This document shows, in pieces, positions 29,851-44,047 of a stretch of 64,000 nt of DNA. A program made the position numbers and the translations under genes. Origin of the DNA: Megalopta genalis (Eukaryota; Arthropoda; Insecta; Hymenoptera; Halictidae); NCBI RefSeq assembly GCF_051020955.1, contig NW_027476099.1, positions 792,001 to 856,000 of the forward strand, read 5' to 3'. Within the stretch, counting starts at the first letter, position 1, and each line of letters starts with the position of its first letter. Under the pieces are notes generated by a model, which saw only the letters and a list, made by a program, of their open reading frames with translations, was not told the origin of the DNA and ran no database searches.

Positions 29851-32800
29851 AGATAACGTTTTTACATAGGGATTAGGCATTTAGAACGAAATATAATGAC
29901 AGAAAATGGCACTTTACTCTTGTGATTTTTCGGTTTTTTCAATTTTCTGAAAGAATCTATCATTAGATTTTTTAAATACGACAATTTTGCTTATATAACA
30001 ATTTTACATTAGAATTAAGTATTTAGAACGAAATCTAATGTCAGAAAATGGCACTTTACTCTTGTGAATTTTCGGTTTTTTCAATTTTCTGAAAAAACCT
30101 ATCATTAGATTTTCTTCAAAGTACGATAATCCTGCTTAAATAACGCTTTTACATAGGGATTGATCAGTTAGGACGAAATCTAATGTCAGAAAATGGCACT
30201 TTACTCTTGTGAATTTTCGGTTTTTTCAATTATCTGAAAAAACCTATCACCAGATTTTTTAAATACGAGAATCTTGCTTAACTAACGATTTTACGTTAGA
30301 ATTAGGTATTGAGTACGAAATCTAATGTCAGAAAATGGCACTTTACTCTTGTGAATTTTCGGTTTTTTCAATTATCTGAAAAATCCTATCATTAGATTTT
30401 CTTCAAAATACGTTATTCGTGCTTAAATAACGTTTTTACATAGGGATTAAGCATTTAGAACGAAGTCTAATGTCAGAAAATGGCACTTTGCTCTTGTGAT
30501 TTTTCGGTCTTTCTGATTTTCTGAAAAAACCTATCATTAGATTTTCTTCAAGACACAATATTCTTGCTTAGATAACGTTTTTACATAGGGACTAAGCATT
30601 TAGGACGAAATCTAACGTCAGAAAATGGCACTTTACTCTTGTGAATTTTCGGTTTTTTCAATTTTCTGAAAAAACCTATCACTAGATTTTCTTCAAAGTA
30701 CGATATTCCTGCTTAAATAATGTTTTTACATAGGGATTGGGCATTTAGAACGAAATCTAATGACAGAAAATGGCAGTTTACACTTGTGATTTTTCGGTTT
30801 TTTCAATTTTCTAAAAGAATCAATCATTAGATTTTCTTCAAAGTCCGATATTCTTGCTTAGATAACGTTTTTACATAGGGATTAAGCATTTAGAACGAAA
30901 TCTAATGTCAGAAAATGACACTTTACTCTTGTGATTTTACGGATTCTTCAATTTTTGAAAAAACCTATCATTAGAATGTTTTAATACGAGAATCTTGCTT
31001 AACTACCGATTTTACCTTAGCATTAAGTATTTAGAACGAAATGTAATGTCAGAAGATGGCGCTTTACTCTAGTGATTTTTCGGTTTTCTTAAATTTCTGA
31101 AAAATCCTATCATTAGATTTTCCTTCAAAATACGATATTCGTGCTTAAATAACGTTTTTACATAGGGATTAAGCATTTAGAACAAAATCTAATGTCAGAA
31201 AATGGCACTTTACTCTTGTGATTTTTCGGTTTTTTCAATTTTCTGAAAACACCTCCCATTAGATTTTCTTCAAAGTACGATATTCTTGCTTAAATATCGT
31301 TTTTACATACGGATTAAGCATTTAGAACGAAATCTAATGTCAGAAAATGACACTTTACTCTTGTGAATTTTCGGTTTTTTCAATTTTCTGAAAAATCCTA
31401 TCATTATATTTTCTTCAAAATACGATATTCGTGCTTAAATAACGTTTTTACATAGGGATTAAGCATTTAGAACGAAATGTAATGTCAGAAAATGGCACAT
31501 TACTCTTGTGATTTTTCGGTTTTTTTCAATTTTCTGAAAAATCCTATCATTAGATTTTCTTCAAAATACGATATTCGTGCTTAAATAACGTTTTTACATA
31601 GGGATTAAGCATTTAGAACGAAGTCTAATGTCAGAACATGGCACTTTACTCCTGTGATTTTTCGGTTTTTTCAATTTTCTGAAAAAACCTGTCATCAGAT
31701 TTTTCAATACGAGAATCTTGCTTAACTAACGATTTTACATTAGAATTAAGTATTTAGAACGAAATCTAATGTCAGAAAATGGCACTTTACTCTTGTGAAT
31801 TTTCGGTTTTTTCAATTTTCTGAAAAAACCTATCATTAGATTTTCTTCAAAGTACGATAATCCTGCTTAAATAACGCTTTTACATAGGGATTGATCAGTT
31901 AGGACAAAATCTAATGTCAGAAAATGGCACTTTACTCTTGTGAATTTTCGGTTTTTTCAATTATCTGAAAAAACCTATCACCAGATTTTTTAAATACGAG
32001 AATCTTGCTTAACTAACGATTTTACATTATAATTAGGTATTGAGTACGAAATGTAATGTCAGAAAATGGCACTTTACTCTTGTGATTTTTCTGTTTTTTT
32101 CAATTTTCTGAAAAATCCTAACATTAGATTTTCTTCAAAGTACGATATTCTTGCTTAAATATCGTTTTTACATAGGGATTATGTATTTAGAACGAAATCT
32201 AATGACAGAAAATGGCACTTTACTCTTGTGATTTTTCGGTTTTTTCAATTTTCTGAAAGAATCTATCATTAGATTTTTTAAATACGACAATCTTGCTTAT
32301 ATAACAATTTTACATTAGAATTAAGTTTTTAGAACGAAATGTAATGTCAGAAAATGTCACTTTACTCTTGTGAATTTTCGGTTTTTTCAATTTTCTGAAA
32401 GAATCTATCATTAGATTTTTTAAATACGACAATCTTGCTTATATAACAATTTTACATTAGAATTAAGTTTTTAGAACGAAATGTAATGTCAGAAAATGTC
32501 ACTTTACTCTTGTGAATTTTCGGTTTTTTCAATTTTCTGAAAAAACCTATCATTAGATTTTCTTCAAAGTACGATATTCCTGCTTAAATAACGTTTTTAC
32601 ATAGGGATTGAGCAGTTAGGACGAAATCTAATGTCAGAAAATGGCACTTTACTCTTGTGAATTTTCGGTTTTTTCAATTATCTGAAAAAACCTATCATCA
32701 GATTTTTTAAATACGAGAATCTTGCTTAACTAACGCTTTTACATTAGAATTAGGTATTGAGTACGAAATGTAATGTCAGAAAATGGCACTTTACTCTTGT

Positions 32801-35800
32801 GATTTTTCTGTTTTTTTCAATTTTCTGAAAAATCCTAACATTAGATTTTCTTCAAAGTACGATATTCTTGCTTAAATATCGTTTTTACATAGGGATTAGG
32901 TATTTAGAACGAAATCTAATGACAGAAAATGGCACTTTACTCTTGTGATTTTTCGGTTTTTTCAATTTTCTGAAAGAATCTATCATTAGATTTTTTAAAT
33001 ACGACAATCTTGATTATATAACAATTTTACATTAGAATTAAGTTTTTAGAACGAAATGTAATGTCAGAAAATGTCACTTTACTCTTGTGAATTTTCGGTT
33101 TTTTCAATTTTCTGAAAGAATCTATCATTAGATTTTTTAAATACGACAATCTTGCTTATATAACAATTTTACATTAGAATTAAGTTTTTAGAACGAAATG
33201 TAATGTCAGAAAATGTCACTTTACTCTTGTGAATTTTCGGTTTTTTTAATTTTCTGAAAAAACCTATCATTAGATTTTCTTCAAAGTACGATATTCCTGC
33301 TTAAATAACGTTTTTACATAGGGATTGAGCAGTTAGGACGAAATCTAATGTCAGAAAATGGCGCTTTGCTCTAGTGATTTTTCGGTTTTTCAATTTTCTG
33401 AAAAAACCTATCATTAGATGTTCTCCAAAGTACGATATTCTTGCTTAAATATCGTTTTTACATAGGGATTAGGAATTTAGAACGAAATCAAATGACAGAA
33501 AATGGCACTTTACTCTTGTGATTTTTCGGTTTTTTCAATTTTCTGAAAGAATCTATCATTAGATTTTTTAAATACGACAATCTTGCTTAACTAACGCTTT
33601 TACATTAGAATTAGGTATTGAGTACGAAATGTAATGTCAGAAAATGGCACTTTACTTTTGTGATTTTTCTGTTTTTTTCAATTTTCTGAAAAATCCTATC
33701 ATTAGATTTTCTTCAAAATACGATATTCGTGCTTAAATATCGTTTTTACATAGGGATTAGGCATTTAGAACGAAATCTAATGACAGAAAATGGCACTTTA
33801 CTCTTGTGATTTTTCGGTTTTTTCAATTTTCTGAAAGAATCTATCATTAGATTTTTTAAATACGACAATCTTGCTTAACTAACGCTTTTACATTAGAATT
33901 AGGTATTGGGTACGAAATGTAATGTCAGAAAATGGCACTTTACCTTTGTGATTTTTCTGTTTTTTTCAATTTTCTGAAAAATCCTATCATTAGATTTTCT
34001 TCAAAATACGATATTCGTGCTTAAATAACGTTTTTACATAGGGATTAAGCATTTAGAACGAAATGTAACGTCAGAAAATGGCACTTTGCTCTTGTGATTT
34101 TTCGGTTTTTCCAATTTTCTGAAAAAACCTATCATTAGATTTTCTTCAAGACACAATATTCTTGCTTAGATGACGTTTTTACATAGGGATTAAGCATTTA
34201 GAACGACATCTAATGTCAGAAAATGACACTTTACTCTTGTGATTTTACGGTTTTTCCAATTTTCTGAAAAAACCTATCATCAGATTTTTTAAATACGAGA
34301 ATCTTGCTTAACTAACGATTTTACATTAGAATTAGGTATTGAGTACGAAATATAATGTCAGAAAATGGCACTTTACTCTTGTGATTTTTCGGTTTTTTTC
34401 AATTTTCTGAAAAATCCTATCATTAGATTTTCTTCAAAATACGATATTCGTGCTTAAATAACGTTTTTATATAGGGATTAAGCATGTAGAACGAAATGTA
34501 ACGTCAGAAAATGGCACTCTGCTCTTGTGATTTTTCGGTTTTTCCAATTTTCTGAAAAAACCTATCATTAGATTTTCTTCAAGACACAATATTCTTGCTT
34601 AGATAACGTTTTTACATAGGGATTAAGCATTTAGAACGACATCTAATGTTAGAAAATGACACTTTACTCTTGTGATTTTACGGTTTTTCCAATTTTCTGA
34701 AAAAACCTATCATCAGATTTTTTAAATACGAGAATCTTGCTTAACTAACGATTTTACATTAGAATTAGGTATTGAGTACGAAATATAATGTCAGAAAATG
34801 GCGCTTTGCTCTAGTGATTTTTCGGTTTTTTCAATTTTCTGAAAAAACCTATCATTAGATTTTCTTCAAAGCACGATATTCTTGCTTAAATATCGTTTTT
34901 ACATAGGGATTAGGCATTTAGAACGAAATCTAATGACAGAAAATGGCACTTTACTCTTGTGATTTTTCGGTTTTTTCAATTTTCTGAAAGAATCTATCAT
35001 TAGATTTTTTAAATACGACAATCTTGCTTATATAACAATTTTACATTAGAATTAAGTTTTTAGAACGAAATGTAATCTCAGAAAATGTCACTTTACTCTT
35101 GTGATTTTTCGGTTTTTCCAATTTTCTGAAAAAACCTATCATTAGATTTTCTTCAAAGTACGATATTCGTGCTTAAATAACGTTTTTACATAGGGATTGG
35201 GCATTTAGAACGAAATCTAATGTCAGAAAATGGCACTTTACTCTTGTGAATTTCCGGTTTTTTCAATTATCTGAAAAAACCTATCATCAGATTTTTTAAA
35301 TACGAGAATCTTGCTTAACTAACGCTTTTACATTAGAATTAGGTATTGAGTACGAAATGTAATGTCAGAAAATGGCACTTTACTCTTGTGATTTTTCTGT
35401 TTTTTTCAATTTTCTGAAAAATCCTAACATTAGATTTTCTTCAAAGTACGATATTCTTGCTTAAATAACGTTTCTACATAGGGATTAAGCATTTAGAACG
35501 AATTCTAACGTCAGAAAACTGCGCTTTACTCAAGTGATTTTTCGGTTTTTCCTAATTTCTGAAAGCATCAATCTTTAGATTTTCTTCAAAGTACGATATT
35601 CCTGCTTAAATAACGTTTTTACATAGGGATTGTGCATTTAGAATGAAATCTAACGTCAGAAAATGGCACTTTACTTTTGTGATTTTTCTGTTTTTTTCAA
35701 TTTTCTGAAAAATCCTATCATTAGATTTTCTTCAAGACACAATATTCTTGCTTAGATAACGTTTTTACATAGGGATTAAGCATTTAGAACGACATCTAAT

Positions 35801-36750
35801 GTCAGAAAATGACACTTTACTCTTGTGATTTTACGGTTTTTCCAATTTTCTGAAAAAACCTATCATCAGATTTTTTAAATACGAGAATCTTGCTCAACTA
35901 ACGCTTTTACATTAGAATTAGGTATTGAGTACGAAATGTAATGTCAGAAAATGGCACTTTACTCTTGTGATTTTTCTGTTTTTTTCAATTTTCTGAAAAA
36001 TCCTATCATCAGATTTTCTTCAAAATACGATATTCTTGCTTAAATAACGTTTCTACATAGGGATTAAGCATGTAGAACGAAATGTAACGTCAGAAAATGG
36101 CACTCTGCTCTTCTGATTTTTCGGTTTTTCCAATTTTCTGAAAAAACCTATCATTAGATTTTCTTCAAGACACAATATTCTTGCTTAAATATCGTTTTTA
36201 CATAGGGATTAGGCATTTAGAACGAAATCTAATGACAGAAAATGGCACTTTACTCCTGTGATTTTTCGGTTTTTTCAATTTTCTGAAAGAATCTATCATT
36301 AGATTTTTTAAATACGACAATCTTGCTTATATAACAATTTTACATTAGAATTAAGTTTTTAGAACGAAATGTAATGTCAGAAAATGTCACTTTACTCTTG
36401 TGAATTTTCGGTTTTTTCAATTTTCTGAAAAAACCTATCATTAGATTTTCTTCAAAGTACGATATTCCTGCTTAAATAACGTTTTTACATAGGGATTGAG
36501 CAGTTAGGACGACATCTAATGTCAGAAAATGACACTTTACTCTTGTGATTTTACGGTTTTTCCAATTTTCTGAAAAAACCTATCATCAGATTTTTTAAAT
36601 ACGAGAATCTTGCTCAACTAACGCTTTTACATTAGAATTAGGTATTGAGTACGAAATGTAATGTCAGAAAATGGCACTTTACTTTTGATATTTTTCTGTT
36701 TTTTTTCAATTTTCTGAAAAATCCTATCATTAGATTTTCTTCAAAATACG

Positions 36751-39700
36751 ATATTCGTACTTAAATAACGTTTTTACATAGGGATTAGGCATTTAGAACG
36801 AAATGTAATGTCAGAAAATGGCACATTACTCTTGTGATTTTTCGGTTTTTTTCAATTTTCTGAAAAATCCTATCATCAGATTTTCTTCAAAATACGATAT
36901 TCGTGCTTAAATAACGTTTTTACATAGGGATTAAGCATGTAGAACGAAATGTAACGTCAGAAAATGGCACTCTGCTCTTCTGATTTTTCGGTTTTTCCAA
37001 TTTTCTGAAAAAACCTATCATTAGATTTTCTTCAAGACACAATATTCTTGCTTAAATATCGTTTTTACATAGGGATTAGGCATTTAGAACGAAATCTAAT
37101 GACAGAAAATGGCACTTTACTCCTGTGATTTTTCGGTTTTTTCAATTTTCTGAAAAAACCTGTCTTCAGATTTTTTAAATACGAGAATCTTGCTTAACTA
37201 ACGCTTTTACATTAGAATTAGGTATTGAGTACGAAATGTAATGTCAGAAAATGGCACTTTACTCTTGTGATTTTTCTGTTTTTTTCAATTTTCTGAAAAA
37301 TCCTAACATTAGATTTTCTTCAAAGTACGATATTCTTGCTTAAATATCGTTTTTACATAGGGATTATGTATTTAGAACGAAATCTAATGACAGAAAATGG
37401 CACTTTACTCTTGTGATTTTTCGGTTTTTTCAATTTTCTGAAAGAATCTATCATTAGATTTTTTAGATACGACAATCTTGCTTATATAACAATTTACATT
37501 AGAATTAAGTTTTTAGAACGAAATGTAATGTCAGAAAATGTCACTTTACTCTTGTGAATTTTCGGTTTTTTCAATTTTCTGAAAGAATCTATCATTAGAT
37601 TTTTTAAATACGACAATCTTGCTTATATAACAATTTTACATTAGAATTAAGTTTTTAGAACGAAATGTAATGTCAGAAAATGTCACTTTACTCTTGTGAA
37701 TTTTCGGTTTTTTCAATTTTCTGAAAAAACCTATCATTAGATTTTCTTCAAAGTACGATATTCCTGCTTAAATAACGTTTTTACATAGGGATTGAGCAGT
37801 TAGGACGAAATCTAATGTCAGAAAATGGCACTTTACTCTTGTGAATTTTCGGTTTTTTCAATTATCTGAAAAAACCTATCATCAGATTTTTTAAATACGA
37901 GAATCTTGCTTAACTAACGCTTTTACATTAGAATTAGGTATTGAGTACGAAATGTAATGTCAGAAAATGGCACTTTACTTTTGTGATTTTTCTGTTTTTT
38001 TCAATTTTCTGAAAAATCCTATCATTAGATTTTCTTCAAAATACGATATTCGTGCTTAAATAACGTTTTTACATAGGGATTAAGCATTTAGAACGAAGTC
38101 TAATGTCAGAACATGGCACTTTACTCCTGTGATTTTTCGGTTTTTTCAATTTTCTGAAAAAACCTGTCATCAGATTTTTCAATACGAGAATCTTGCTTAA
38201 CTAACGATTTTACATTAGAATTAAGTATTTAGAACGAAATCTAATGTCAGAAAATGGCACTTTACTCTTGTGAATTTTCGGTTTTTTCAATTATCTGAAA
38301 AAACCTATCACCAGATTTTTTAAATACGAGAATCTTGCTTAACTAACGATTTTACATTATAATTAGGTATTGAGTACGAAATGTAATGTCAGAAAATGGC
38401 ACATTACTCTTGTGATTTTTTCTGTTTTTTTCAATTTTCTGAAAAATCCTAACATTAGATTTTCTTCAAAGTACGATATTCTTGCTTAAATATCGTTTTT
38501 ACATAGGGATTATGTATTTAGAACGAAATCTAATGACAGAAAATGGCACTTTACTCTTGTGATTTTTCGGTTTTTTCAATTTTCTGAAAGAATCTATCAT
38601 TAGATTTTTTAAATACGACAATCTTGCTTATATAACAATTTTACATTAGAATTAAGTTTTTAGAACGAAATGTAATGTCAGAAAATGTCACTTTACTCTT
38701 GTGAATTTTCGGTGTTTTCAATTTTCTGAAAGAATCTATCATTAGATTTTTTAAATACGACAATCTTGCTTATATAACAATTTTACATTAGAATTAAGTT
38801 TTTAGAACGAAATGTAATGTCAGAAAATGTCACTTTACTCTTGTGAATTTTCGGTTTTTTCAATTTTCTGAAAAAACCTATCATTAGATTTTCTTCAAAG
38901 TACGATATTCCTGCTTAAATAACGTTTTTACATAGGGATTAAGCATTTAGAACGACATCTAATGTCAGAAAATGACACTTTACTCTTGTGATTTTACGGT
39001 TTTTCCAATTTTCTGAAAAAACCTATCATCAGATTTTTTAAATACGAGAATCTTGCTCAACTAACGCTTTTACATTAGAATTAGGTATTGAGTACGAAAT
39101 GTAATGTCAGAAAATGGCACTTTACTTTTGTGATTTTTCTGTTTTTTTCAATTTTCTGAAAAATCCTATCATTAGATTTTCTTCAAAATACGATATTCGT
39201 ACTTAAATAACGTTTTTACATAGGGATTAGGCATTTAGAACGAAATGTAATGTCAGAAAATGGCACATTACTCTTGTGATTTTTCGGTTTTTATCAATTT
39301 TCTGAAAAATCCTATCATCAGATTTTCTTCAAAATACGATATTCGTGCTTAAATAACGTTTTTACATAGGGATTAAGCATGTAGAACGAAATGTAACGTC
39401 AGAAAATGGCACTCTGCTCTTCTGATTTTTCGGTTTTTCCAATTTTCTGAAAAAACCTATCATTAGATTTTCTTCAAGACACAATATTCTTGCTTAAATA
39501 TCGTTTTTACATAGGGATTAGGCATTTAGAACGAAATCTAATGACAGAAAATGGCACTTTACTCCTGTGATTTTTCGGTTTTTTCAATTTTCTGAAAAAA
39601 CCTGTCTTCAGATTTTTTAAATACGAGAATCTTGCTTAACTAACGCTTTTACATTAGAATTAGGTATTGAGTACGAAATGTAATGTCAGAAAATGGCACT

Positions 39701-40529
39701 TTACTCTTGTGATTTTTCTGTTTTTTTCAATTTTCTGAAAAATCCTAACATTAGATTTTCTTCAAAGTACGATATTCTTGCTTAAATATCGTTTTTACAT
39801 AGGGATTATGTATTTAGAACGAAATCTAATGACAGAAAATGGCACTTTACTCTTGTGATTTTTCGGTTTTTTCAATTTTCTGAAAGAATCTATCATTAGA
39901 TTTTTTAAATACGACAATCTTGCTTATATAACAATTTTACATTAGAATTAAGTTTTTAGAACGAAATGTAATGTCAGAAAATGTCACTTTACTCTTGTGA
40001 ATTTTCGGTTTTTTCAATTTTCTGAAAGAATCTATCATTAGATTTTTTAAATACGACAATCTTGCTTATATAACAATTTTACATTAGAATTAAGTTTTTA
40101 GAACGAAATGTAATGTCAGAAAATGTCACTTTACTCTTGTGAATTTTCGGTTTTTTCAATTTTCTGAAAAAACCTATCATTAGATTTTCTTCAAAGTACG
40201 ATATTCCTGCTTAAATAACGTTTTTACATAGGGATTGAGCAGTTAGGACGAAATCTAATGTCAGAAAATGGCACTTTACTCTTGTGAATTTTCGGTTTTT
40301 TCAATTATCTGAAAAAACCTATCATCAGATTTTTTAAATACGAGAATCTTGCTTAACTAACGCTTTTACATTAGAATTAGGTATTGAGTACGAAATGTAA
40401 TGTCAGAAAATGGCACTTTACTTTTGTGATTTTTCTGTTTTTTTCAATTTTCTGAAAAATCCTATCATTAGATTTTCTTCAAAATACGATATTCGTGCTT
40501 AAATAACGTTTTTACATAGGGATTAAGCA
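36751..40529. repeat. Three-copy higher-order block, copy C (one monomer lost)
   Basis: Matches copies A and B, but the offset to B drops from 9,790 to 9,645 near 38,290: one 145-bp monomer, the one with GGGATTGATCAGTTAGG, is cleanly missing. After that point the match resumes. It follows copy A up to about 40,529, where GCATTTAGAACG replaces GCATGTAGAACG. Confidence 0.85.
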
Positions 40530-43500
40530 TTTAGAACGAAATGTAATGTCAGAAAATGGCACATTACTCTTGTGATTTTTCGGTTTTTTTCAATTTTCTG
40601 AAAAATCCTATCATTAGATTTTCTTCAAAATACGATATTCGTGCTTAAATAACGTTTTTACATAGGGATTAAGCATGTAGAACGAAATGTAACGTCAGAA
40701 AATGGCACTCTGCTCTTGTGATTTTTCGGTTTTTCCAATTTTCTGAAAAAACCTATCATTAGATTTTCTTCAAGACACAATATTCTTGCTTAGATAACGT
40801 TTTTACATAGGGATTAGGCATTTAGAACGAAATATAATGACAGAAAATGGCACTTTACTCTTGTGATTTTTCGGTTTTTTCAATTTTCTGAAAGAATCTA
40901 TCATTAGATTTTTTAAATACGACAATTTTGCTTATATAACAATTTTACATTAGAATTAAGTATTTAGAACGAAATCTAATGTCAGAAAATGGCACTTTAC
41001 TCTTGTGAATTTTCGGTTTTTTCAATTTTCTGAAAAAACCTATCATTAGATTTTCTTCAAAGTACGATAATCCTGCTTAAATAACGCTTTTACATAGGGA
41101 TTGATCAGTTAGGACGAAATCTAATGTCAGAAAATGGCACTTTACTCTTGTGAATTTTCGGTTTTTTCAATTTTCTGAAAAAACCTATCATTAGATTTTC
41201 TTCAAAGTACGATAATCCTGCTTAAATAACGCTTTTACATAGGGATTGATCAGTTAGGACGAAATCTAATGTCAGAAAATGGCACTTTACTCTTGTGAAT
41301 TTTCGGTTTTTTCAATTATCTGAAAAAACCTATCACCAGATTTTTTAAATACGAGAATCTTGCTTAACTAACGATTTTACATTAGAATTAGGTATTGAGT
41401 ACGAAATCTAATGTCAGAAAATGGCACTTTACTCTTGTGAATTTTCGGTTTTTTCAATTATCTGAAAAATCCTATCATTAGATTTTCTTCAAAATACGTT
41501 ATTCGTGCTTAAATAACGTTTTTACATAGGGATTAAGCATTTAGAACGAAGTCTAATGTCAGAAAATGGCACTTTGCTCTTGTGATTTTTCGGTCTTTCT
41601 GATTTTCTGAAAAAACCTATCATTAGATTTTCTTCAAGACACAATATTCTTGCTTAGATAACGTTTTTACATAGGGACTAAGCATTTAGGACGAAATCTA
41701 ACGTCAGAAAATGGCACTTTACTCTTGTGAATTTTCGGTTTTTTCAATTTTCTGAAAAAACCTATCACTAGATTTTCTTCAAAGTACGATATTCCTGCTT
41801 AAATAATGTTTTTACATAGGGATTGGGCATTTAGAACGAAATCTAATGACAGAAAATGGCAGTTTACACTTGTGATTTTTCGGTTTTTTCAATTTTCTAA
41901 AAGAATCAATCATTAGATTTTCTTCAAAGTCCGATATTCTTGCTTAGATAACGTTTTTACATAGGGATTAAGCATTTAGAACGAAATCTAATGTCAGAAA
42001 ATGACACTTTACTCTTGTGATTTTACGGATTCTTCAATTTTTGAAAAAACCTATCATTAGAATGTTTTAATACGAGAATCTTGCTTAACTACCGATTTTA
42101 CCTTAGCATTAAGTATTTAGAACGAAATGTAATGTCAGAAGATGGCGCTTTACTCTAGTGATTTTTCGGTTTTCTTAAATTTCTGAAAAATCCTATCATT
42201 AGATTTTCCTTCAAAATACGATATTCGTGCTTAAATAACGTTTTTACATAGGGATTAAGCATTTAGAACAAAATCTAATGTCAGAAAATGGCACTTTACT
42301 CTTGTGATTTTTCGGTTTTTTCAATTTTCTGAAAACACCTCCCATTAGATTTTCTTCAAAGTACGATATTCTTGCTTAAATATCGTTTTTACATACGGAT
42401 TAAGCATGTAGAACGAAATCTAATGTCAGAAAATGACACTTTTCTCTTGTGAATTTTCGGTTTTTTCAATTTTCTGAAAAATCCTAACATTATATTTTCT
42501 TCAAAATACGATATTCGTGCTTAAATAACGTTTTTACATAGGGATTAAGCATTTAGAACGAAATGTAATGTCAGAAAATGGCACATTACTCTTGTGATTT
42601 TTCGGTTTTTTTCAATTTTCTGAAAAATCCTATCATTAGATTTTCTTCAAAATACGATATTCGTGCTTAAATAACGTTTTTACATAGGGATTAAGCATTT
42701 AGAACGAAGTCTAATGTCAGAACATGGCACTTTACTCCTGTGATTTTTCGGTTTTTTCAATTTTCTGAAAAAACCTGTCATCAGATTTTTCAATACGAGA
42801 ATCTTGCTTAACTAACGATTTTACATTAGAATTAAGTATTTAGAACGAAATCTAATGTCAGAAAATGGCACTTTACTCTTGTGAATTTTCGGTTTTTTCA
42901 ATTTTCTGAAAAAACCTATCATTAGATTTTCTTCAAAGTACGATAATCCTGCTTAAATAACGCTTTTACATAGGGATTGATCAGTTAGGACAAAATCTAA
43001 TGTCAGAAAATGGCACTTTACTCTTGTGAATTTTCGGTTTTTTCAATTATCTGAAAAAACCTATCACCAGATTTTTTAAATACGAGAATCTTGCTTAACT
43101 AACGATTTTACATTATAATTAGGTATTGAGTACGAAATGTAATGTCAGAAAATGGCACTTTACTCTTGTGATTTTTCTGTTTTTTTCAATTTTCTGAAAA
43201 ATCCTAACATTAGATTTTCTTCAAAGTACGATATTCTTGCTTAAATATCGTTTTTACATAGGGATTATGTATTTAGAACGAAATCTAATGACAGAAAATG
43301 GCACTTTACTCTTGTGATTTTTTGGTTTTTTCAATTTTCTGAAAGAATCTATCATTAGATTTTTTAAATACGACAATCTTGCTTATATAACAATTTTACA
43401 TTAGAATTAAGTTTTTAGAACGAAATGTAATGTCAGAAAATGTCACTTTACTCTTGTGAATTTTCGGTTTTTTCAATTTTCTGAAAGAATCTATCATTAG

Positions 43501-44047
43501 ATTTTTTAAATACGACAATCTTGCTTATATAACAATTTTACATTAGAATTAAGTTTTTAGAACGAAATGTAATGTCAGAAAATGTCACTTTACTCTTGTG
43601 AATTTTCGGTTTTTTCAATTTTCTGAAAAAACCTATCATTAGATTTTCTTCAAAGTACGATATTCCTGCTTAAATAACGTTTTTACATAGGGATTAAGCA
43701 TTTAGAACGACATCTAATGTCAGAAAATGACACTTTACTCTTGTGATTTTACGGTTTTTCCAATTTTCTGAAAAAACCTATCATCAGATTTTTTAAATAC
43801 GAGAATCTTGCTTAACTAACGCTTTTACATTAGAATTAGGTATTGAGTACGAAATGTAATGTCAGAAAATGGCACTTTACTTTTGTGATTTTTCTGTTTT
43901 TTTCAATTTTCTGAAAAATCCTATCATTAGATTTTCTTCAAAATACGATATTCGTACTTAAATAACGTTTTTACATAGGGATTAAGCATTTAGAACGAAA
44001 TGTAATGTCAGAAAATGGCACATTACTCTTGTGATTTTTCGGTTTTT
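39293..44047. repeat. ~4.75-kb higher-order unit, tandem copy 1
   Basis: The private variant GGTTTTTATCAATTTTC recurs at 39,293 and 44,048, 4,755 bp apart, and the interior matches the following unit. It carries one more 145-bp monomer (near 41,074-41,218) than copy 2, so the offset falls from 4,755 to 4,610 through that region. The variant TTTTTTGGTTTTTTC at about 43,318 recurs at 47,928. Confidence 0.85.
41074..41363. repeat. Local duplication of one satellite monomer
   Basis: Two successive monomers (from TGCTT at 41,074 and at 41,219) both carry the GATAATCCTGCTTAAATAACG...GGGATTGATCAGTTAGG signature. The equivalent places at about 30,130 and 45,830 hold only one. The extra unit is 145 bp, as expected for unequal exchange or slippage in register. 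Confidence 0.85.
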
